A stretch of DNA of 64,000 nucleotides from assembly GCF_040907265.1 (NCBI RefSeq), contig NZ_JBFOHP010000002.1, forward strand, positions 4,030,001-4,094,000, in the 5' to 3' direction. The translations under genes and the position numbers were made by a program. The notes under the pieces are model-generated. The model made no database searches, had not been told where the DNA came from, and worked only from the letters and a program-made list of their open reading frames with translations. Source of the DNA: Streptomyces sclerotialus. GTDB taxonomy: Bacteria; Actinomycetota; Actinomycetes; Streptomycetales; Streptomycetaceae. Positions 54,074 through 63,470 of the stretch are shown piece by piece. Position 1 is the first letter of the stretch. The number at the start of each line of letters is the position of its first letter.

Positions 54074-56323
54074 TCAGCCGAAGAGGCCGGGGATGGTCTC
54101 CTCGTGCGCCGTGCGCAGCTCGCTCAGCGCGATGCTGAACTGGCCCTGCACGTCGAGCGCTTCACCGTCGACGACACCGATCCGGGTCGCCGGGAGACCA
54201 CGCGCACCGCACATGTCGGTGAAGCGGAGCTCCTCGCTGCGCGGCACCGAGACGACCGCACGCCCTGCGGACTCGGAGAACAGCGTGACGAACGGGTCCT
54301 GGCCCTCGGGGATGACCACTCGGGCGCCCTTACCGCCCTTGAGGCAGGACTCGACCAGCGCCTGGACCAGACCGCCGTCGGACAGGTCGTGCGCCGCGTC
54401 GATCATGCCGTCGCGGGACGCCGAGATCAGGATCTCGGCGAGCAGCCGCTCGCGCTCCAGGTCCACCTTCGGCGGCAGACCGCCCAGGTGGTCGTGGACG
54501 ACCTGCGCCCAGGCCGAACCGCTCAGCTCCTCACGGGTGTCGCCGAGCAGGTAGAGGAGCTGGCCCTCTTCCGCGAAGGCGACCGGCGTACGGCGCGCCA
54601 CGTCGTCGATCACGCCGAGGACGGCGACGACCGGCGTCGGGTGGATGGCGGCCTCGCCCGTCTGGTTGTAGAGCGAGACGTTGCCGCCGGTGACCGGCGT
54701 ACCGAGCTGCCGGCAGCCGTCCGCGAGACCGCGGATGGCCTCGGCGAACTGCCACATGACGGCCGGGTCCTCGGGCGAGCCGAAGTTCAGGCAGTCCGAG
54801 ACGGCGAGCGGCTTGGCGCCGGTGGCCGCCACGTTCCGGTACGACTCGGCGAGCGCGAGCTGCGCACCGTGGTACGGGTCCAGCTTCGCGAAGCGGCCGT
54901 TGCCGTCGGTGGCGATCGCCACGCCCAGCCCCGACTCCTCGTCGATGCGGATCATCCCGGAGTCCTCCGGGCTCGCCAGCACGGTGTTGCCCTGCACGAA
55001 GTGGTCGTACTGGGAGGTGATCCAGGACTTGGAGGCCTGGTTCGGGTGGGCCACCAGCTTCAGGACCTGCTCGCGCAGCTCGTCGCCGTTGGCCGGGCGG
55101 GCCAGCTTCGCGGCGTCGTCGGCCTGCAGGGTGTCCTGCCACTCGGGGCGGGCGTACGGACGCTCGTACACCGGGCCCTCGTGGGCGACGGTCCGCGGGT
55201 CCACGTCGACGATCTTCTCGCCGTGCCAGAAGATCTCCAGCCGGTCGCCGTCGGTGACCTCACCGATGACGGTGGCGGTGACGTCCCACTTCTCGCAGAT
55301 CTCCAGGAAGCGGTCGACCTTCTCCGGCTCCACGACCGCGCACATGCGCTCCTGCGACTCGCTCATGAGGATCTCCTCGGGCGAGAGCGTGGAGTCGCGC
55401 AGCGGCACGTCGTCCAGCTCGACGCGCATGCCGCCGGAGCCGTTCGAGGCGAGCTCGGACGTGGCGCAGGACAGACCGGCCGCGCCGAGGTCCTGGATGC
55501 CGACGACCAGCTTCTCGGCGAACGCCTCCAGGGTGCACTCGATGAGCAGCTTCTCCTGGAAGGGGTCGCCGACCTGGACGGCCGGGCGCTTGCTCGGCTT
55601 GCTGTCGTCGAAGGTCTCGGAGGCCAGGATCGAGGCACCGCCGATGCCGTCGCCGCCGGTCCTGGCGCCGTAGAGGATGACCTTGTTGCCGGCACCCGAG
55701 GCCTTGGCGAGGTGGATGTCCTCGTGCTTCATCACGCCGATGGCACCGGCGTTGACCAGCGGGTTGCCCTGGTAGCAGGAGTCGAAGACGACCTCGCCGC
55801 CGATGTTGGGCAGGCCCAGGCAGTTGCCGTAGCCGCCGATGCCGGAGACCACGCCGGGCAGCACGCGCTTGGTGTCGGGGTGGTCGGCGGCGCCGAAGCG
55901 CAGCGGGTCGACCACGGCGACCGGGCGGGCGCCCATCGCGATGATGTCGCGGACGATGCCGCCGACACCGGTCGCGGCGCCCTGGTACGGCTCGACGTAC
56001 GAGGGGTGGTTGTGCGACTCGACCTTGAAGGTGACCGCGTAGCCGTTGCCGACGTCGACGACGCCCGCGTTCTCACCGATGCCGACGAGCAGCGCGTCGG
56101 TCTCCGGGGCCTTCTCACCGAACTGGCGGAGGTGAACCTTGCTGCTCTTGTACGAGCAGTGCTCGGACCACATGACCGAGTACATCGCGAGCTCGGCGCC
56201 GGTCGGACGGCGGCCGAGGATCTCGCGTACCCGCTCGTACTCCTCCTGCTTCAGGCCCAGTTCGGCCCACGGCTGGTCGGTGTCCGGGGTCTCGGCCGCG
56301 TGCTTGACCGTGTCCAGCGTCAT
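54074..56323 (-). CDS. purL: Phosphoribosylformylglycinamidine synthase, large subunit
   Basis: A 749-residue small-type PurL that makes FGAM with ATP, using ammonia from PurQ via PurS. Conserved segments include [19 protein letters not shown] near 64-82, [20 protein letters not shown] with the active-site His, [21 protein letters not shown] [10 protein letters not shown], and [13 protein letters not shown]. Length is that of the PurS-dependent class. The ATG at 56323 overlaps the purQ stop by 4 bp, so the genes are translationally coupled. A strong terminator follows. Confidence 0.97.
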   Translation of the reverse strand: MTLDTVKHAAETPDTDQPWAELGLKQEEYERVREILGRRPTGAELAMYSVMWSEHCSYKSSKVHLRQFGEKAPETDALLVGIGENAGVVDVGNGYAVTFKVESHNHPSYVEPYQGAATGVGGIVRDIIAMGARPVAVVDPLRFGAADHPDTKRVLPGVVSGIGGYGNCLGLPNIGGEVVFDSCYQGNPLVNAGAIGVMKHEDIHLAKASGAGNKVILYGARTGGDGIGGASILASETFDDSKPSKRPAVQVGDPFQEKLLIECTLEAFAEKLVVGIQDLGAAGLSCATSELASNGSGGMRVELDDVPLRDSTLSPEEILMSESQERMCAVVEPEKVDRFLEICEKWDVTATVIGEVTDGDRLEIFWHGEKIVDVDPRTVAHEGPVYERPYARPEWQDTLQADDAAKLARPANGDELREQVLKLVAHPNQASKSWITSQYDHFVQGNTVLASPEDSGMIRIDEESGLGVAIATDGNGRFAKLDPYHGAQLALAESYRNVAATGAKPLAVSDCLNFGSPEDPAVMWQFAEAIRGLADGCRQLGTPVTGGNVSLYNQTGEAAIHPTPVVAVLGVIDDVARRTPVAFAEEGQLLYLLGDTREELSGSAWAQVVHDHLGGLPPKVDLERERLLAEILISASRDGMIDAAHDLSDGGLVQALVESCLKGGKGARVVIPEGQDPFVTLFSESAGRAVVSVPRSEELRFTDMCGARGLPATRIGVVDGEALDVQGQFSIALSELRTAHEETIPGLFG

Positions 56324-57000
56324 GCGTTGACCAACTTCTTCAGGATCGAGGTGAAGAATCCGAGGCCGTCGGTGCCGCCGGCACCGATCAGCGGCTCGAC
56401 GGCGTGCTCCGGGTGCGGCATGAGGCCGACGACGTTGCCGGCCGCGTTGGTGATGCCGGCGATGTCCCGCAGCGAGCCGTTGGGATTTCCGTCCAGGTAG
56501 CGGAAGGCCACGCGGCCTTCCGCCTCGAGCTCGTCGAGGGTGCGCTCATCGGCGACGTACCGGCCGTCGATGTTCTTCAGCGGGATGCTGATCTCCTGGC
56601 CGGCGGTGTAGTCCGCCGTCCACGCCGTACCGGCGTTCTCCACCCGCAGCTTCTGGTCGCGGCAGATGAAGTGGAGATGGTTGTTGCGCAGCATCGCGCC
56701 GGGGAGGAGGTGGGTCTCCGTCAGGACCTGGAAGCCGTTGCAGATGCCGAGGACGGGCAGACCGCCCTTGGCCTGCTCGATGACGGTCTCCATGACCGGC
56801 GAGAAGCGGGAGATGGCACCGGCCCGCAGGTAGTCGCCGTAGGAGAAGCCGCCGGGCAGGACCACTGCGTCGACCTGCTTGAGGTCCTTGTCCTTGTGCC
56901 ACAGCGGCACGGCCTCGGCGCCGGCGATCCGGACCGCGCGCTGGGTGTCGCGGTCGTCGAGCGTGCCGGGGAAGGTGATGACTCCGACGCGAGCGGTCAT
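56320..57000 (-). CDS. purQ: Phosphoribosylformylglycinamidine synthase, glutaminase subunit
   Basis: A 226-residue class-I glutamine amidotransferase. The catalytic triad is visible as [11 protein letters not shown] with Cys, and [10 protein letters not shown] with His and Glu. [20 protein letters not shown] is a conserved segment. It releases ammonia for PurL. It overlaps purS upstream and purL downstream by 4 bp each (ATGA), giving one tightly coupled operon. Confidence 0.97.
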   Translation of the reverse strand: MTARVGVITFPGTLDDRDTQRAVRIAGAEAVPLWHKDKDLKQVDAVVLPGGFSYGDYLRAGAISRFSPVMETVIEQAKGGLPVLGICNGFQVLTETHLLPGAMLRNNHLHFICRDQKLRVENAGTAWTADYTAGQEISIPLKNIDGRYVADERTLDELEAEGRVAFRYLDGNPNGSLRDIAGITNAAGNVVGLMPHPEHAVEPLIGAGGTDGLGFFTSILKKLVNA

Positions 57001-57260
57001 GAGCCGGCTCCGGCGGGCTCGTCGACCCGTACGACGAAGTCTTCGATGACGGTGTTGGCGAGGAAGGTCTCGGCCATCTCGCGGATGCGGGCGAGGGCGG
57101 CGTCGTCGACCGGCCCCTCCACCTCGAGTTCGAAACGCTTGCCCTGACGTACGTCGGAGATGCCCTCGAAGCCCAGACGCGGCAGTGCACGCTGCACCGC
57201 CTGTCCCTGCGGGTCGAGGATCTCGGGCTTGAGCATGACGTCGACTACGACGCGTGCCAC
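56997..57260 (-). CDS. purS: Phosphoribosylformylglycinamidine synthase subunit PurS
   Basis: An 87-residue small PurS that bridges PurQ and PurL. Family features: [40 protein letters not shown] and a C-terminal [13 protein letters not shown]. The GTG at 57260 has GGGAG 5 nt upstream; the frame stays open to 57305. It starts the purSQL operon and overlaps purQ by 4 bp. The upstream TAGTGT box near 57330 (minus) may be its -10. Confidence 0.94.
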   Translation of the reverse strand: MARVVVDVMLKPEILDPQGQAVQRALPRLGFEGISDVRQGKRFELEVEGPVDDAALARIREMAETFLANTVIEDFVVRVDEPAGAGS

Positions 57261-57590
57261 TGGCACTCCCGGTTGTGTGGTGCGGCTGGGTTTATCCGGG
57301 GACACCCCGGACCCCGACTCGGTTCCTTCACACTACCTTGCCGAAAAATCTACGCGCATAGAACTGTACGCACGCGATCACGTTCAGGTATCGGCGGTCG
57401 TGAACACCCGGGAAAAATCCTCGAAAAGATCCGCAGTCCGGATTGCGCGGGGACACGCTGAGGAAATTAACTGGGCTTCCCAATGCATTGCTCATCGCTG
57501 TACAAATGAAAAAGCATTGATCCCTGACATCCGGATCTGCCGCATCTCCCCATGTCAGCACCGAGATGCTGCACGAAAGGACCGATATCC
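57261..57590. other. Divergent region between purS and lsrL
   Basis: 330 bp with an AT-rich centre (about 57340-57520), notable in this genome. A minus-strand -10-like TAGTGT (near 57330) faces purS and the plus-strand promoter at 57443-57472 faces lsrL. AT-rich DNA is the target type of Lsr2-family proteins, so autoregulation is plausible. Confidence 0.55.
57443..57472 (+). promoter_or_regulatory. lsrL promoter TTGCGC-N18-TTAACT
   Basis: -35 TTGCGC (57443-57448), 18-nt spacer and -10 TTAACT (57467-57472) lie about 120 bp before lsrL. Confidence 0.55.
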
Positions 57591-57911
57591 GTGGCGCAGC
57601 GCGTAGTGGTCACGCTCTCCGATGACATCGACGGCGGAGAAGCCGCAGAGACGGTCACGTTCGGATTGGACGGGAAGACGTACGAGATCGACGTCAATCC
57701 CGCCAATGCGAAGAAACTCCGTGAGGCACTTGCTCCGTACGTCGAGGCCGGCCGCAAGCGTGCGAAGTCCGGCAAGGCCTACCGCCACACCCCGGTGGCG
57801 GCCGACCCCGCCGCGGTACGGGCCTGGGCCCGCTCGCACCGGATGGAGGTGCCGCCGCGGGGCCGCATCCCGAAGAAGGTCTACGAGGCGTTCGAGGCCG
57901 CCAACAGCTGA
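57591..57911 (+). CDS. lsrL: Lsr2-family nucleoid-associated protein (LsrL type)
   Basis: A 106-residue xenogeneic-silencer-family protein. The N-terminal oligomerisation domain is MAQRVVVTLSDDIDGGEAAE, TVTFGLDGKTYEIDV; the C-terminal DNA-binding domain (about 70-106) has the AT-hook-like RGR at 90-92 (PPRGRIPKKV). Streptomyces has lsr2 and lsrL; the position beside purS matches SCO4076 (lsrL). It binds AT-rich DNA and can condense or silence it. GTG 57591 has AAAGGA 9 nt upstream. It is divergent from purS. Confidence 0.93.
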   Translation: MAQRVVVTLSDDIDGGEAAETVTFGLDGKTYEIDVNPANAKKLREALAPYVEAGRKRAKSGKAYRHTPVAADPAAVRAWARSHRMEVPPRGRIPKKVYEAFEAANS

Positions 57912-57994
57912 CGGCCGAGGAGGGGCCGGCGGTCCTCAGGGGCCACCGGCGGCCCGGCCGGCGGCCGGCACCGGAAGCCCGGCGGGCAGCGGAC

Positions 57995-58025
57995 TTGCGC
58001 TGCACCCCCGTTGATCAGCTAAAGT
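57995..58025 (+). promoter_or_regulatory. tRNA-Gly(UCC) promoter TTGCGC-N19-TAAAGT
   Basis: Candidate -35 TTGCGC (57995-58000) and -10 TAAAGT (58020-58025), 50 bp before the tRNA. Confidence 0.5.
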
Positions 58026-58075
58026 CTGGAGCACGCCGAGGGGCGAGGCCGGAAGGCCGGGCCCCGAGGAGTCAC

Positions 58076-58147
58076 GCGGGTGTAGCTCAGTAGTAGAGCG
58101 CCCCCTTTCCAAGGGGGAGGCGCAGTGTGCAATCCCTGTCACCCGCT
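58076..58147 (+). tRNA. Non-canonical tRNA-Gly (anticodon UCC)
   Basis: Acceptor GCGGGTG/CACCCGC and anticodon stem-loop CCCCC-TTTCCAA-GGGGG (UCC) are normal. The D-loop is AGTAGTA, without the invariant GG. The T-arm CAGTG-TGCAATC-CCTGT cannot pair well, and the T-loop has G where U55 is expected, so the G18-U55 and G19-C56 contacts are lost. Such features are known in glycyl-tRNAs used for peptidoglycan bridges in Staphylococcus. It has its own promoter, so it is probably expressed rather than a relic. Confidence 0.8.
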
Positions 58148-58155
58148 CTGACAGT

Positions 58156-58184
58156 CTCGACCAGTCCTCCGGATCAGGTAGAGT
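58156..58184 (+). promoter_or_regulatory. tRNA-Gly(GCC) promoter CTCGAC-N17-TAGAGT
   Basis: -35 CTCGAC (58156-58161), 17-nt spacer, -10 TAGAGT (58179-58184), 38 bp before the first tRNA-Gly(GCC). Confidence 0.55.
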
Positions 58185-58222
58185 AGCTGTCGCGCCGCTC
58201 GGTGAAAGCCGGGTGGATGCAT

Positions 58223-58295
58223 GCGGACGTAGCTCAGTTGGTAGAGCGCAACCTTGCCAAGGTTGAGGTCGCGAGTTCGAGCCTCGTCGTCCGCT
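58223..58295 (+). tRNA. tRNA-Gly (anticodon GCC), copy 1
   Basis: GCGGACG/CGTCCGC acceptor, D-loop with GG, anticodon loop TTGCCAA (GCC) and canonical T-loop GTTCGAGCC. It is identical to the copy at 58483. Confidence 0.97.
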
Positions 58296-58304
58296 CAGAG
58301 AAAG

Positions 58305-58333
58305 AAGACCCCGGTCCCCGCGACCGGGGTCTT
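58305..58333 (+). terminator. Terminator of the first tRNA-Gly(GCC)
   Basis: AAGACCCCGGTC (58305-58316) pairs with GACCGGGGTCTT (58322-58333) around a 5-nt loop. Confidence 0.9.
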
Positions 58334-58442
58334 CTGCTTTATCCGCCGCCTTCACCCTGGTCACCGGGAAAACGATCTGTGGCCGTGGCCACAATCCTTG
58401 CCCCGCCCCGCCTGAAGGGCACGAGCACCCCGCGCGGTTGGC

Positions 58443-58448
58443 TATAGT
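58443..58448 (+). promoter_or_regulatory. -10 box TATAGT of the second tRNA-Gly(GCC)
   Basis: TATAGT (58443-58448) lies 34 bp before the tRNA. No convincing -35 is seen. Confidence 0.45.
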
Positions 58449-58482
58449 GGTGCACACACCGAGCGCTCCGGCGCCGGAGATT

Positions 58483-58555
58483 GCGGACGTAGCTCAGTTG
58501 GTAGAGCGCAACCTTGCCAAGGTTGAGGTCGCGAGTTCGAGCCTCGTCGTCCGCT
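58483..58555 (+). tRNA. tRNA-Gly (anticodon GCC), copy 2
   Basis: Identical to copy 1 over the full 73 nt, with its own promoter and terminator. Confidence 0.97.
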
Positions 58556-58563
58556 CCATACGA

Positions 58564-58591
58564 AAGGCCCCGGTCGGAAGACCGGGGCCTT
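58564..58591. terminator. Terminator between tRNA-Gly and purC
   Basis: AAGGCCCCGGTC (58564-58575) pairs with GACCGGGGCCTT (58580-58591), GGAA loop. It also serves the convergent purC gene. Confidence 0.9.
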
Positions 58592-58609
58592 ATCGCTGTC
58601 CGTGGTGGA

Positions 58610-59524
58610 TCAGGACCACTTGAGACCCGTGAGCCGCTCGTACGCCTCGACGTACTTCGCGCGGGTCTGCGCCACGATCTCCGCCGGCAGCGAGGGCGGC
58701 GGCTGCTCGCTCCTGCGGTCCCAGCCGGAGTCCGGCGAGGTCAGCCAGTCCCGGACGAACTGCTTGTCGAAGGACGGCTGGGCACGGCCCGGCTGCCACT
58801 GGTCGGCCGGCCAGAAGCGCGAGGAGTCCGGCGTCAGCACCTCGTCGGCCAGGGTCAGCGTCCGCGTGCCGTCCTCGCCCACCTCGTAGCCGAACTCGAA
58901 CTTGGTGTCCGCCAGGATGATGCCGCGCTCCCGGGCGATGTCCCGGGCCCGGCCGTACACCGCGAGGGTCGCCTGCCGCAGCTGCGCCGCGGTCTCCGCG
59001 CCGACCTGCCGGGCGACCTCCTCGTAGGAGACGTTCTCGTCGTGCTCGCCGACCTCGGCCTTGGTGGCCGGGGTGAAGATCGGGCCGGGCAGCTCGGAGC
59101 CGTCCTCCAGCCCCTCGGGGAGCGCAAGTCCGCAGACCGTACGGCTCTCCTCGTACTCCTTCAGGCCCGAGCCGGTGAGGTAGCCGCGGGCCACGCACTC
59201 GACCGGGACCATGTCGAGGGACTTGCAGACCAGGGTGCGGCCCTCCCAGTCGGCGGGGGCGCCGGCCGGGACGTCGGTGGAGAGCACGTGGTTGGGCGCA
59301 AGATCGGCGAGCTGGTCGAACCACCACAGCGAGAGCTGGGTGAGGACCCGGCCCTTGTCGGGGATCTCGGTGGGCAGCACCCAGTCGTACGCGGAGGTAC
59401 GGTCGCTGGCGACCATGATCAGGTCGCCGTCGGCGTTCTCGTAGAGGTCGCGCACCTTGCCGGTGTGGAGGTGGACCAGGCCCTGCACCTCCACGGGTTC
59501 GGGCTTTTCAACAAATCCGGACAC
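58610..59524 (-). CDS. purC: Phosphoribosylaminoimidazole-succinocarboxamide (SAICAR) synthase
   Basis: A 304-residue PurC, which joins CAIR and aspartate with ATP. Motifs in order: [74 protein letters not shown] and [17 protein letters not shown]. Length is normal. GTG 59524 has GGAGG 4 nt upstream; a longer frame to 59572 is open. It lies alone on the minus strand, with a hairpin-terminator after it. Confidence 0.97.
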   Translation of the reverse strand: MSGFVEKPEPVEVQGLVHLHTGKVRDLYENADGDLIMVASDRTSAYDWVLPTEIPDKGRVLTQLSLWWFDQLADLAPNHVLSTDVPAGAPADWEGRTLVCKSLDMVPVECVARGYLTGSGLKEYEESRTVCGLALPEGLEDGSELPGPIFTPATKAEVGEHDENVSYEEVARQVGAETAAQLRQATLAVYGRARDIARERGIILADTKFEFGYEVGEDGTRTLTLADEVLTPDSSRFWPADQWQPGRAQPSFDKQFVRDWLTSPDSGWDRRSEQPPPSLPAEIVAQTRAKYVEAYERLTGLKWS

Positions 59525-59658
59525 GCTGCCTCCGCGTAGGTTGATCCAGGAGTCCTTCCGATTCTCGCGCATGCGGGGGCCCGGCAGCGCTTCAGGGTCG
59601 GCCGACGCGGCCCCCGGCGCTTCCGTCCGAGGGCCCGGGGCCGCCGCTCGCGGGCTCG

Positions 59659-59675
59659 GAGCCGGTGACCGGCTC
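59659..59675 (-). terminator. Hairpin after the DMFase-like gene
   Basis: GAGCCGG-TGA-CCGGCTC, about 18 bp after the stop codon on the minus strand. No T run. Confidence 0.55.
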
Positions 59676-59692
59676 TCGCCGGTGTCCGGCTC

Positions 59693-61171
59693 TCAGTCGC
59701 GTTTGCAGATGCGGTCGAGGAGATTGGCGGTCGCCCGCTGGATCCGCTCGTCGATGTGGCCGGGCCGGTCCAGCGCCGGCGACCAGGCGAAGGTGCCGGA
59801 CGCGAAGACCAGGGCGCCGCTGGGCGCGCGGTACAGGGACGTCTCCTGGTGCCGCCGGATGCCGTCCCCGTCGTGGTACGGGGAGTGGGCCAGCAGCACC
59901 CGGCTGGTGTGCTCGGGCAGGCTCGTGCGCGGGAAGTACCGATCCGCCTCACCGGCGACCAGCCCGGCCAGCTCGTCCCCTTCGTGCGCGCCGGTGGCCT
60001 CCCACAGCCAGTGGTCGCCGTTGCGGACGACGAGCGGGGCGGGCTCGGGCACCCGGCCCGCGTACTGGATGCCCATCAGCTGCTGCTCCGGCTGCCCCAG
60101 CTCGCGCCAGAGCGCGGGGCGCCCGGGGCCCTGGCGCTTGCGGCAGGTCAGCAGGGAGTCCGGACCCGAAGGCGACGGGGACAGCTCGACCTGCCAGTAC
60201 ATGGTGTTGGCGGAGAGGAAGACCAGGGACGTGCCCGTGTCACGGGCCCGCTCGGCCGTCCGGCGCATGGGGACCGACCAGTACTCGTCGTGCCCGGGGA
60301 AGACCAGGCCGCGGTAGCGCGTCGGATCGACCCGGCCGGCGTGCAGGTCCCGGGCGTCGGCATAGGCGAGGTCGTAGCCGTACCGTTCCGCCCAGCGGAT
60401 GAAGTCGTACGCGTGGCCGACGTGCAACGGCAGGCCCGCGCCCGCGAACGGGCGGTCGAAGGAGACCGTGACCGCCGCGTCCTTCTCGCCGAGCAGCGCG
60501 CCGTCCTCGTCCCAGGCGTGGTACAGGCTGGCGCCCGTCCGGCCGTCCTCGGGGTAGAGGTTGTACGCCTGCCAGGTGACGTCCGGGAGCAGCAGGAGCA
60601 GGTCGGCCGGGCGGTCGTCGCGGACCGTGAAGGGGATGTGGCTGCGGTAGCCGTCGGCGGTGGTCAGCACGGCGACGTACGCGCCGACGTGCCAGTACTC
60701 GGGGATCTGGAGCCGCCAGGAGAGCCACCAGTGGTGGCAGGAGACCGTGCGGTCGGCGGTGAGCGGGGCGGGCTGGACGATGCCGGAGAGCCGGGGGCTG
60801 GTGGTGATTTTCGAGGCTCCGGCCGCGGCGTAGTGGCCGATGCGGTAGACGTCGATGCTGAAGGGCTGCGGCGGGTCGACGGTGATCCGGAAGTCGATGG
60901 CCTCGCCGGGGGCCACCGCGCCGCTCGCGGTGAAGCCCTTGATCTGGCGGCGCACGTCGTCGGCGGTGCGGGGGCCCGCGCAGGAGCGGGGCAGCGGGAT
61001 GGGCGCCTCGTCATGGGTGAGAACCGGATCGACGTACCAGGGGACCACCTGCCCGGAGTCGAAGTAGTTCTCACTGCCACGCAGCCACGGAAGCGGCCCC
61101 TGGCCGAACGGATCCGTCACGGCATGCGCGAGCGCCCCGGACTCCCACCGCCGGATCTGCTGTGTGCCCAC
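59693..61171 (-). CDS. N,N-dimethylformamidase beta-subunit-like protein
   Basis: A 492-residue protein of the DMFase large-subunit C-terminal-like family. Recognisable parts: VDPPQPFSIDVYRIGHYAAA (FxxDVYRxG), LLLLPDVTWQAYNLYPEDGR, FDRPFAGAGLPLHVGHAYDF, VFPGHDEYWSVPMRRTAERA and NTMYWQVELSPS. Many actinobacterial members have no known substrate, and the small subunit is not encoded next to it. GTG 61171 lies behind GGGAGGGGAG. It is between the dead-M48-like gene and purC on the minus strand. Confidence 0.88.
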   Translation of the reverse strand: MGTQQIRRWESGALAHAVTDPFGQGPLPWLRGSENYFDSGQVVPWYVDPVLTHDEAPIPLPRSCAGPRTADDVRRQIKGFTASGAVAPGEAIDFRITVDPPQPFSIDVYRIGHYAAAGASKITTSPRLSGIVQPAPLTADRTVSCHHWWLSWRLQIPEYWHVGAYVAVLTTADGYRSHIPFTVRDDRPADLLLLLPDVTWQAYNLYPEDGRTGASLYHAWDEDGALLGEKDAAVTVSFDRPFAGAGLPLHVGHAYDFIRWAERYGYDLAYADARDLHAGRVDPTRYRGLVFPGHDEYWSVPMRRTAERARDTGTSLVFLSANTMYWQVELSPSPSGPDSLLTCRKRQGPGRPALWRELGQPEQQLMGIQYAGRVPEPAPLVVRNGDHWLWEATGAHEGDELAGLVAGEADRYFPRTSLPEHTSRVLLAHSPYHDGDGIRRHQETSLYRAPSGALVFASGTFAWSPALDRPGHIDERIQRATANLLDRICKRD

Positions 61172-61490
61172 GCTCCCACTCCCCTCCCTCGCCCCACCGG
61201 CTCTCTCGGCACCCGTCGGCTGCGCTGTCCTGCCGCCCGCACGGCGTCACCGGTACGGGCGGCAGGACGAGCTCGCGTGTACGAGCTCTCGGGTACACGT
61301 TCGTTCCTAAGAGAAGCGGCGAGTACCCCCAGCACATCACATTACGCACTTGGACCGTCACCCTTCGTCGTGAATTTACGGTCGAGAACGACCGGAAGGC
61401 GAATTGGAGGGAAACGGAAGGCCGGAGCCCGTACGCGGTGGGCGGCCGGCAGCGGCCGGGGGCGACGCTCGGTGGAGGGCGGGGTGGCGG
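61172..61490. other. Intergenic region with inverted repeat CGTGTAC-N10-GTACACG
   Basis: 319 bp without a gene. A 7-bp inverted repeat lies at 61276-61299 within the leader of the DMFase-like gene, beside a less GC-rich stretch (about 61300-61400). Possible regulator site. Confidence 0.4.
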
Positions 61491-63470
61491 TTACACCAGG
61501 CGTACGGGCTTGTCGGGGCGTACGCCCAGCTCGCCGAGCCAGTCGCGGAGCGGCTCGGCGTCGCCGTCGTCCACCAGGCTGCGGACCGGGCGGCTCACGT
61601 CGGCCCGGCGGGCGCCGTCGACCAGCAGCGCGGGCCCGTCCAGCCAGTCCAGTCCCGGAGCGGCACCCGCGGTGTCCACGGCGGCGCAGCAGACCATCGC
61701 CGTGACGTGGTCGGCGAGCAGCTCACGGCCCGAGCGGGGCGCCTGCAGGGGGAACAGCGGCACCCCGCCGTCGACCAGCCCGTCCCCCCAGGACACCCCG
61801 GGCCCCGCGGTCTCGGCGGCCTCCTGGGCCGGACCCGCCGTACGGACAGCGGCCCGGCGGTCGGCGGTGGCCCGCTCCTCCCGCTCCAGCTCGGTCACCA
61901 GGCGCGCGGCGACCAGGTCGCTCTCCGCCGCGTCCCGGGCCAGCCGCTCGATCACCCGGGTCAGCGTGGGCCCGGCCACGGCGGACTCGCCACCGATCGC
62001 CGCGCGAGCGGCGTCCGAAGACGCCGCGGCCTCGGGACGGACCGCGCTCCTGGAAGCGGCCACGGCCTCGGCATCCGCCGTCCGCACCCGGCCGCCGAGG
62101 CGCTCGGCGGCCTCCGCCGGCGGCTCGCCGAGGGCCCGGCCCGCGCCGGCCTCGGCCGCCCCGACGGGCTCGCCCACGGAGCTCTTCGTGCCCACCGGCT
62201 CCTTCGCCCGTACGGGCTGGGCCGCACCGGTCCCCTCGTCGGGACCGGCAGCCGCGAGAGCCGGGAGATCGTCCAGCACGCGGTGCAGGCGGGCGGCCTC
62301 CAGCCGCCATTTGCGGTCGACGACCTCCTCCGGATAGCGGTCCCAGGCCACCGGCGCCCAGTCGGGGCCGGTCTCGGCGGGGCCGCCGTGGAAGAGCCGG
62401 GCCGCCAGCAGGGACGCGGCGCGGTCGATGGCGCCGGGCTCCTCCAGCAGGTCACAGGCCGGGCGCTCGCCCAGCCGGGAGGTGAAGCCCTCGGCGAGAC
62501 GGTCACGGCGGGAGAGCTCGGTGAGCGCGGAGACCACACCGGCGTCCAGCCGGGCGGGCCAGCGGCCCATCCGCCAGGCCGGCAGCGCCACCCGGGTCAG
62601 CAGCCGGTCCCAGCCCGCGTACGCCAGGCCCACCTGCTCCTGCGCCACGATCCGCAGGCCGTAGTCCACGCCCTGGGCGCGCGCGGACGCCGCCGCCGCG
62701 ACCCCGCGCTCCATCTGTGCGGCGTGCTCACCGCAGCCGCGCAGCAGCAGCCGCGCCACCCGGCCAACGAAGCGCAGCGGTACCCCGCGCAGCGTGCCCC
62801 GGGCCCGGGCCGCGACCGCCACGGCGGCGTCCAGGCCGCGGACGAAGCGGCGCGCGGCCGCTATGTCGGGGTGGGCCGAGGGGCCCGTACCCGCGACGAC
62901 GGGGGCCAGCAGGGCCCGCAGCTCGCCGACCCGCATCCACCACAGGAACGGCGAGCCGATGACCAGCACCGGCGCCGGTGCCTGCCGGTCCGCACCGGCC
63001 CCGGCCACGCGGGACGCGGACGCCGCGCCTCCGGGCGACGCGTGCGTGCGGTGCGTACGGTCCTCCAGCCAGCTGTCGCAGTCGGGGGTGAGCGCTATCG
63101 CGGAGGGCGCCGGCACTTCCAGGCGGTCGGCGAGGTCACGCACCAGGCGGTACAGATCGGGCGCCGACTCCTCGGCGACCGGGACCGTGGGACTGAGCGC
63201 GGGCCTGGCCCGGGCGACCACCGTCGCGACCAGCGCCGCCAGCAGCAGCACCACCGCCGCGAAGCCCGCCACGATCCAGCGGGCGAGGGCCCAGCCGCCG
63301 GAATCCCAGGAACCGGGCCCGCCGGTCGCGGCCCCGGCGAAGAGCACCACGGCCAGCGCGGCCGGGAGCACGGCCGCGCCCAGGGCCGCGCCGCGGATGC
63401 GCAGTACCGCGAGCGCCCGGGCGCGCGCTGCCTGTTCGCCTGCTTCCGGACCTGCCACGAGCCTGTACAC
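61491..63470 (-). CDS. Membrane protein, M48-peptidase-like with lost HExxH motif
   Basis: A 659-residue protein. Two membrane segments (about 30-50 and 66-88) precede an HtpX/M48-like region: LYRLVRDLADRLEVPAPSAI, VLVIGSPFLWWMRVGELRAL. Where active members have LAHELGH the chain reads LAPVVAG, so zinc binding is lost. A large Ala/Glu/Arg-rich C-terminal half (about 330-560) follows. GTG 63470 was chosen; the frame stays open to 63668. The SCO4069-type location is between the DMFase-like gene and purD. Function is unknown. The M48 relation is an inference from pattern. Confidence 0.7.
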   Translation of the reverse strand: MYRLVAGPEAGEQAARARALAVLRIRGAALGAAVLPAALAVVLFAGAATGGPGSWDSGGWALARWIVAGFAAVVLLLAALVATVVARARPALSPTVPVAEESAPDLYRLVRDLADRLEVPAPSAIALTPDCDSWLEDRTHRTHASPGGAASASRVAGAGADRQAPAPVLVIGSPFLWWMRVGELRALLAPVVAGTGPSAHPDIAAARRFVRGLDAAVAVAARARGTLRGVPLRFVGRVARLLLRGCGEHAAQMERGVAAAASARAQGVDYGLRIVAQEQVGLAYAGWDRLLTRVALPAWRMGRWPARLDAGVVSALTELSRRDRLAEGFTSRLGERPACDLLEEPGAIDRAASLLAARLFHGGPAETGPDWAPVAWDRYPEEVVDRKWRLEAARLHRVLDDLPALAAAGPDEGTGAAQPVRAKEPVGTKSSVGEPVGAAEAGAGRALGEPPAEAAERLGGRVRTADAEAVAASRSAVRPEAAASSDAARAAIGGESAVAGPTLTRVIERLARDAAESDLVAARLVTELEREERATADRRAAVRTAGPAQEAAETAGPGVSWGDGLVDGGVPLFPLQAPRSGRELLADHVTAMVCCAAVDTAGAAPGLDWLDGPALLVDGARRADVSRPVRSLVDDGDAEPLRDWLGELGVRPDKPVRLV

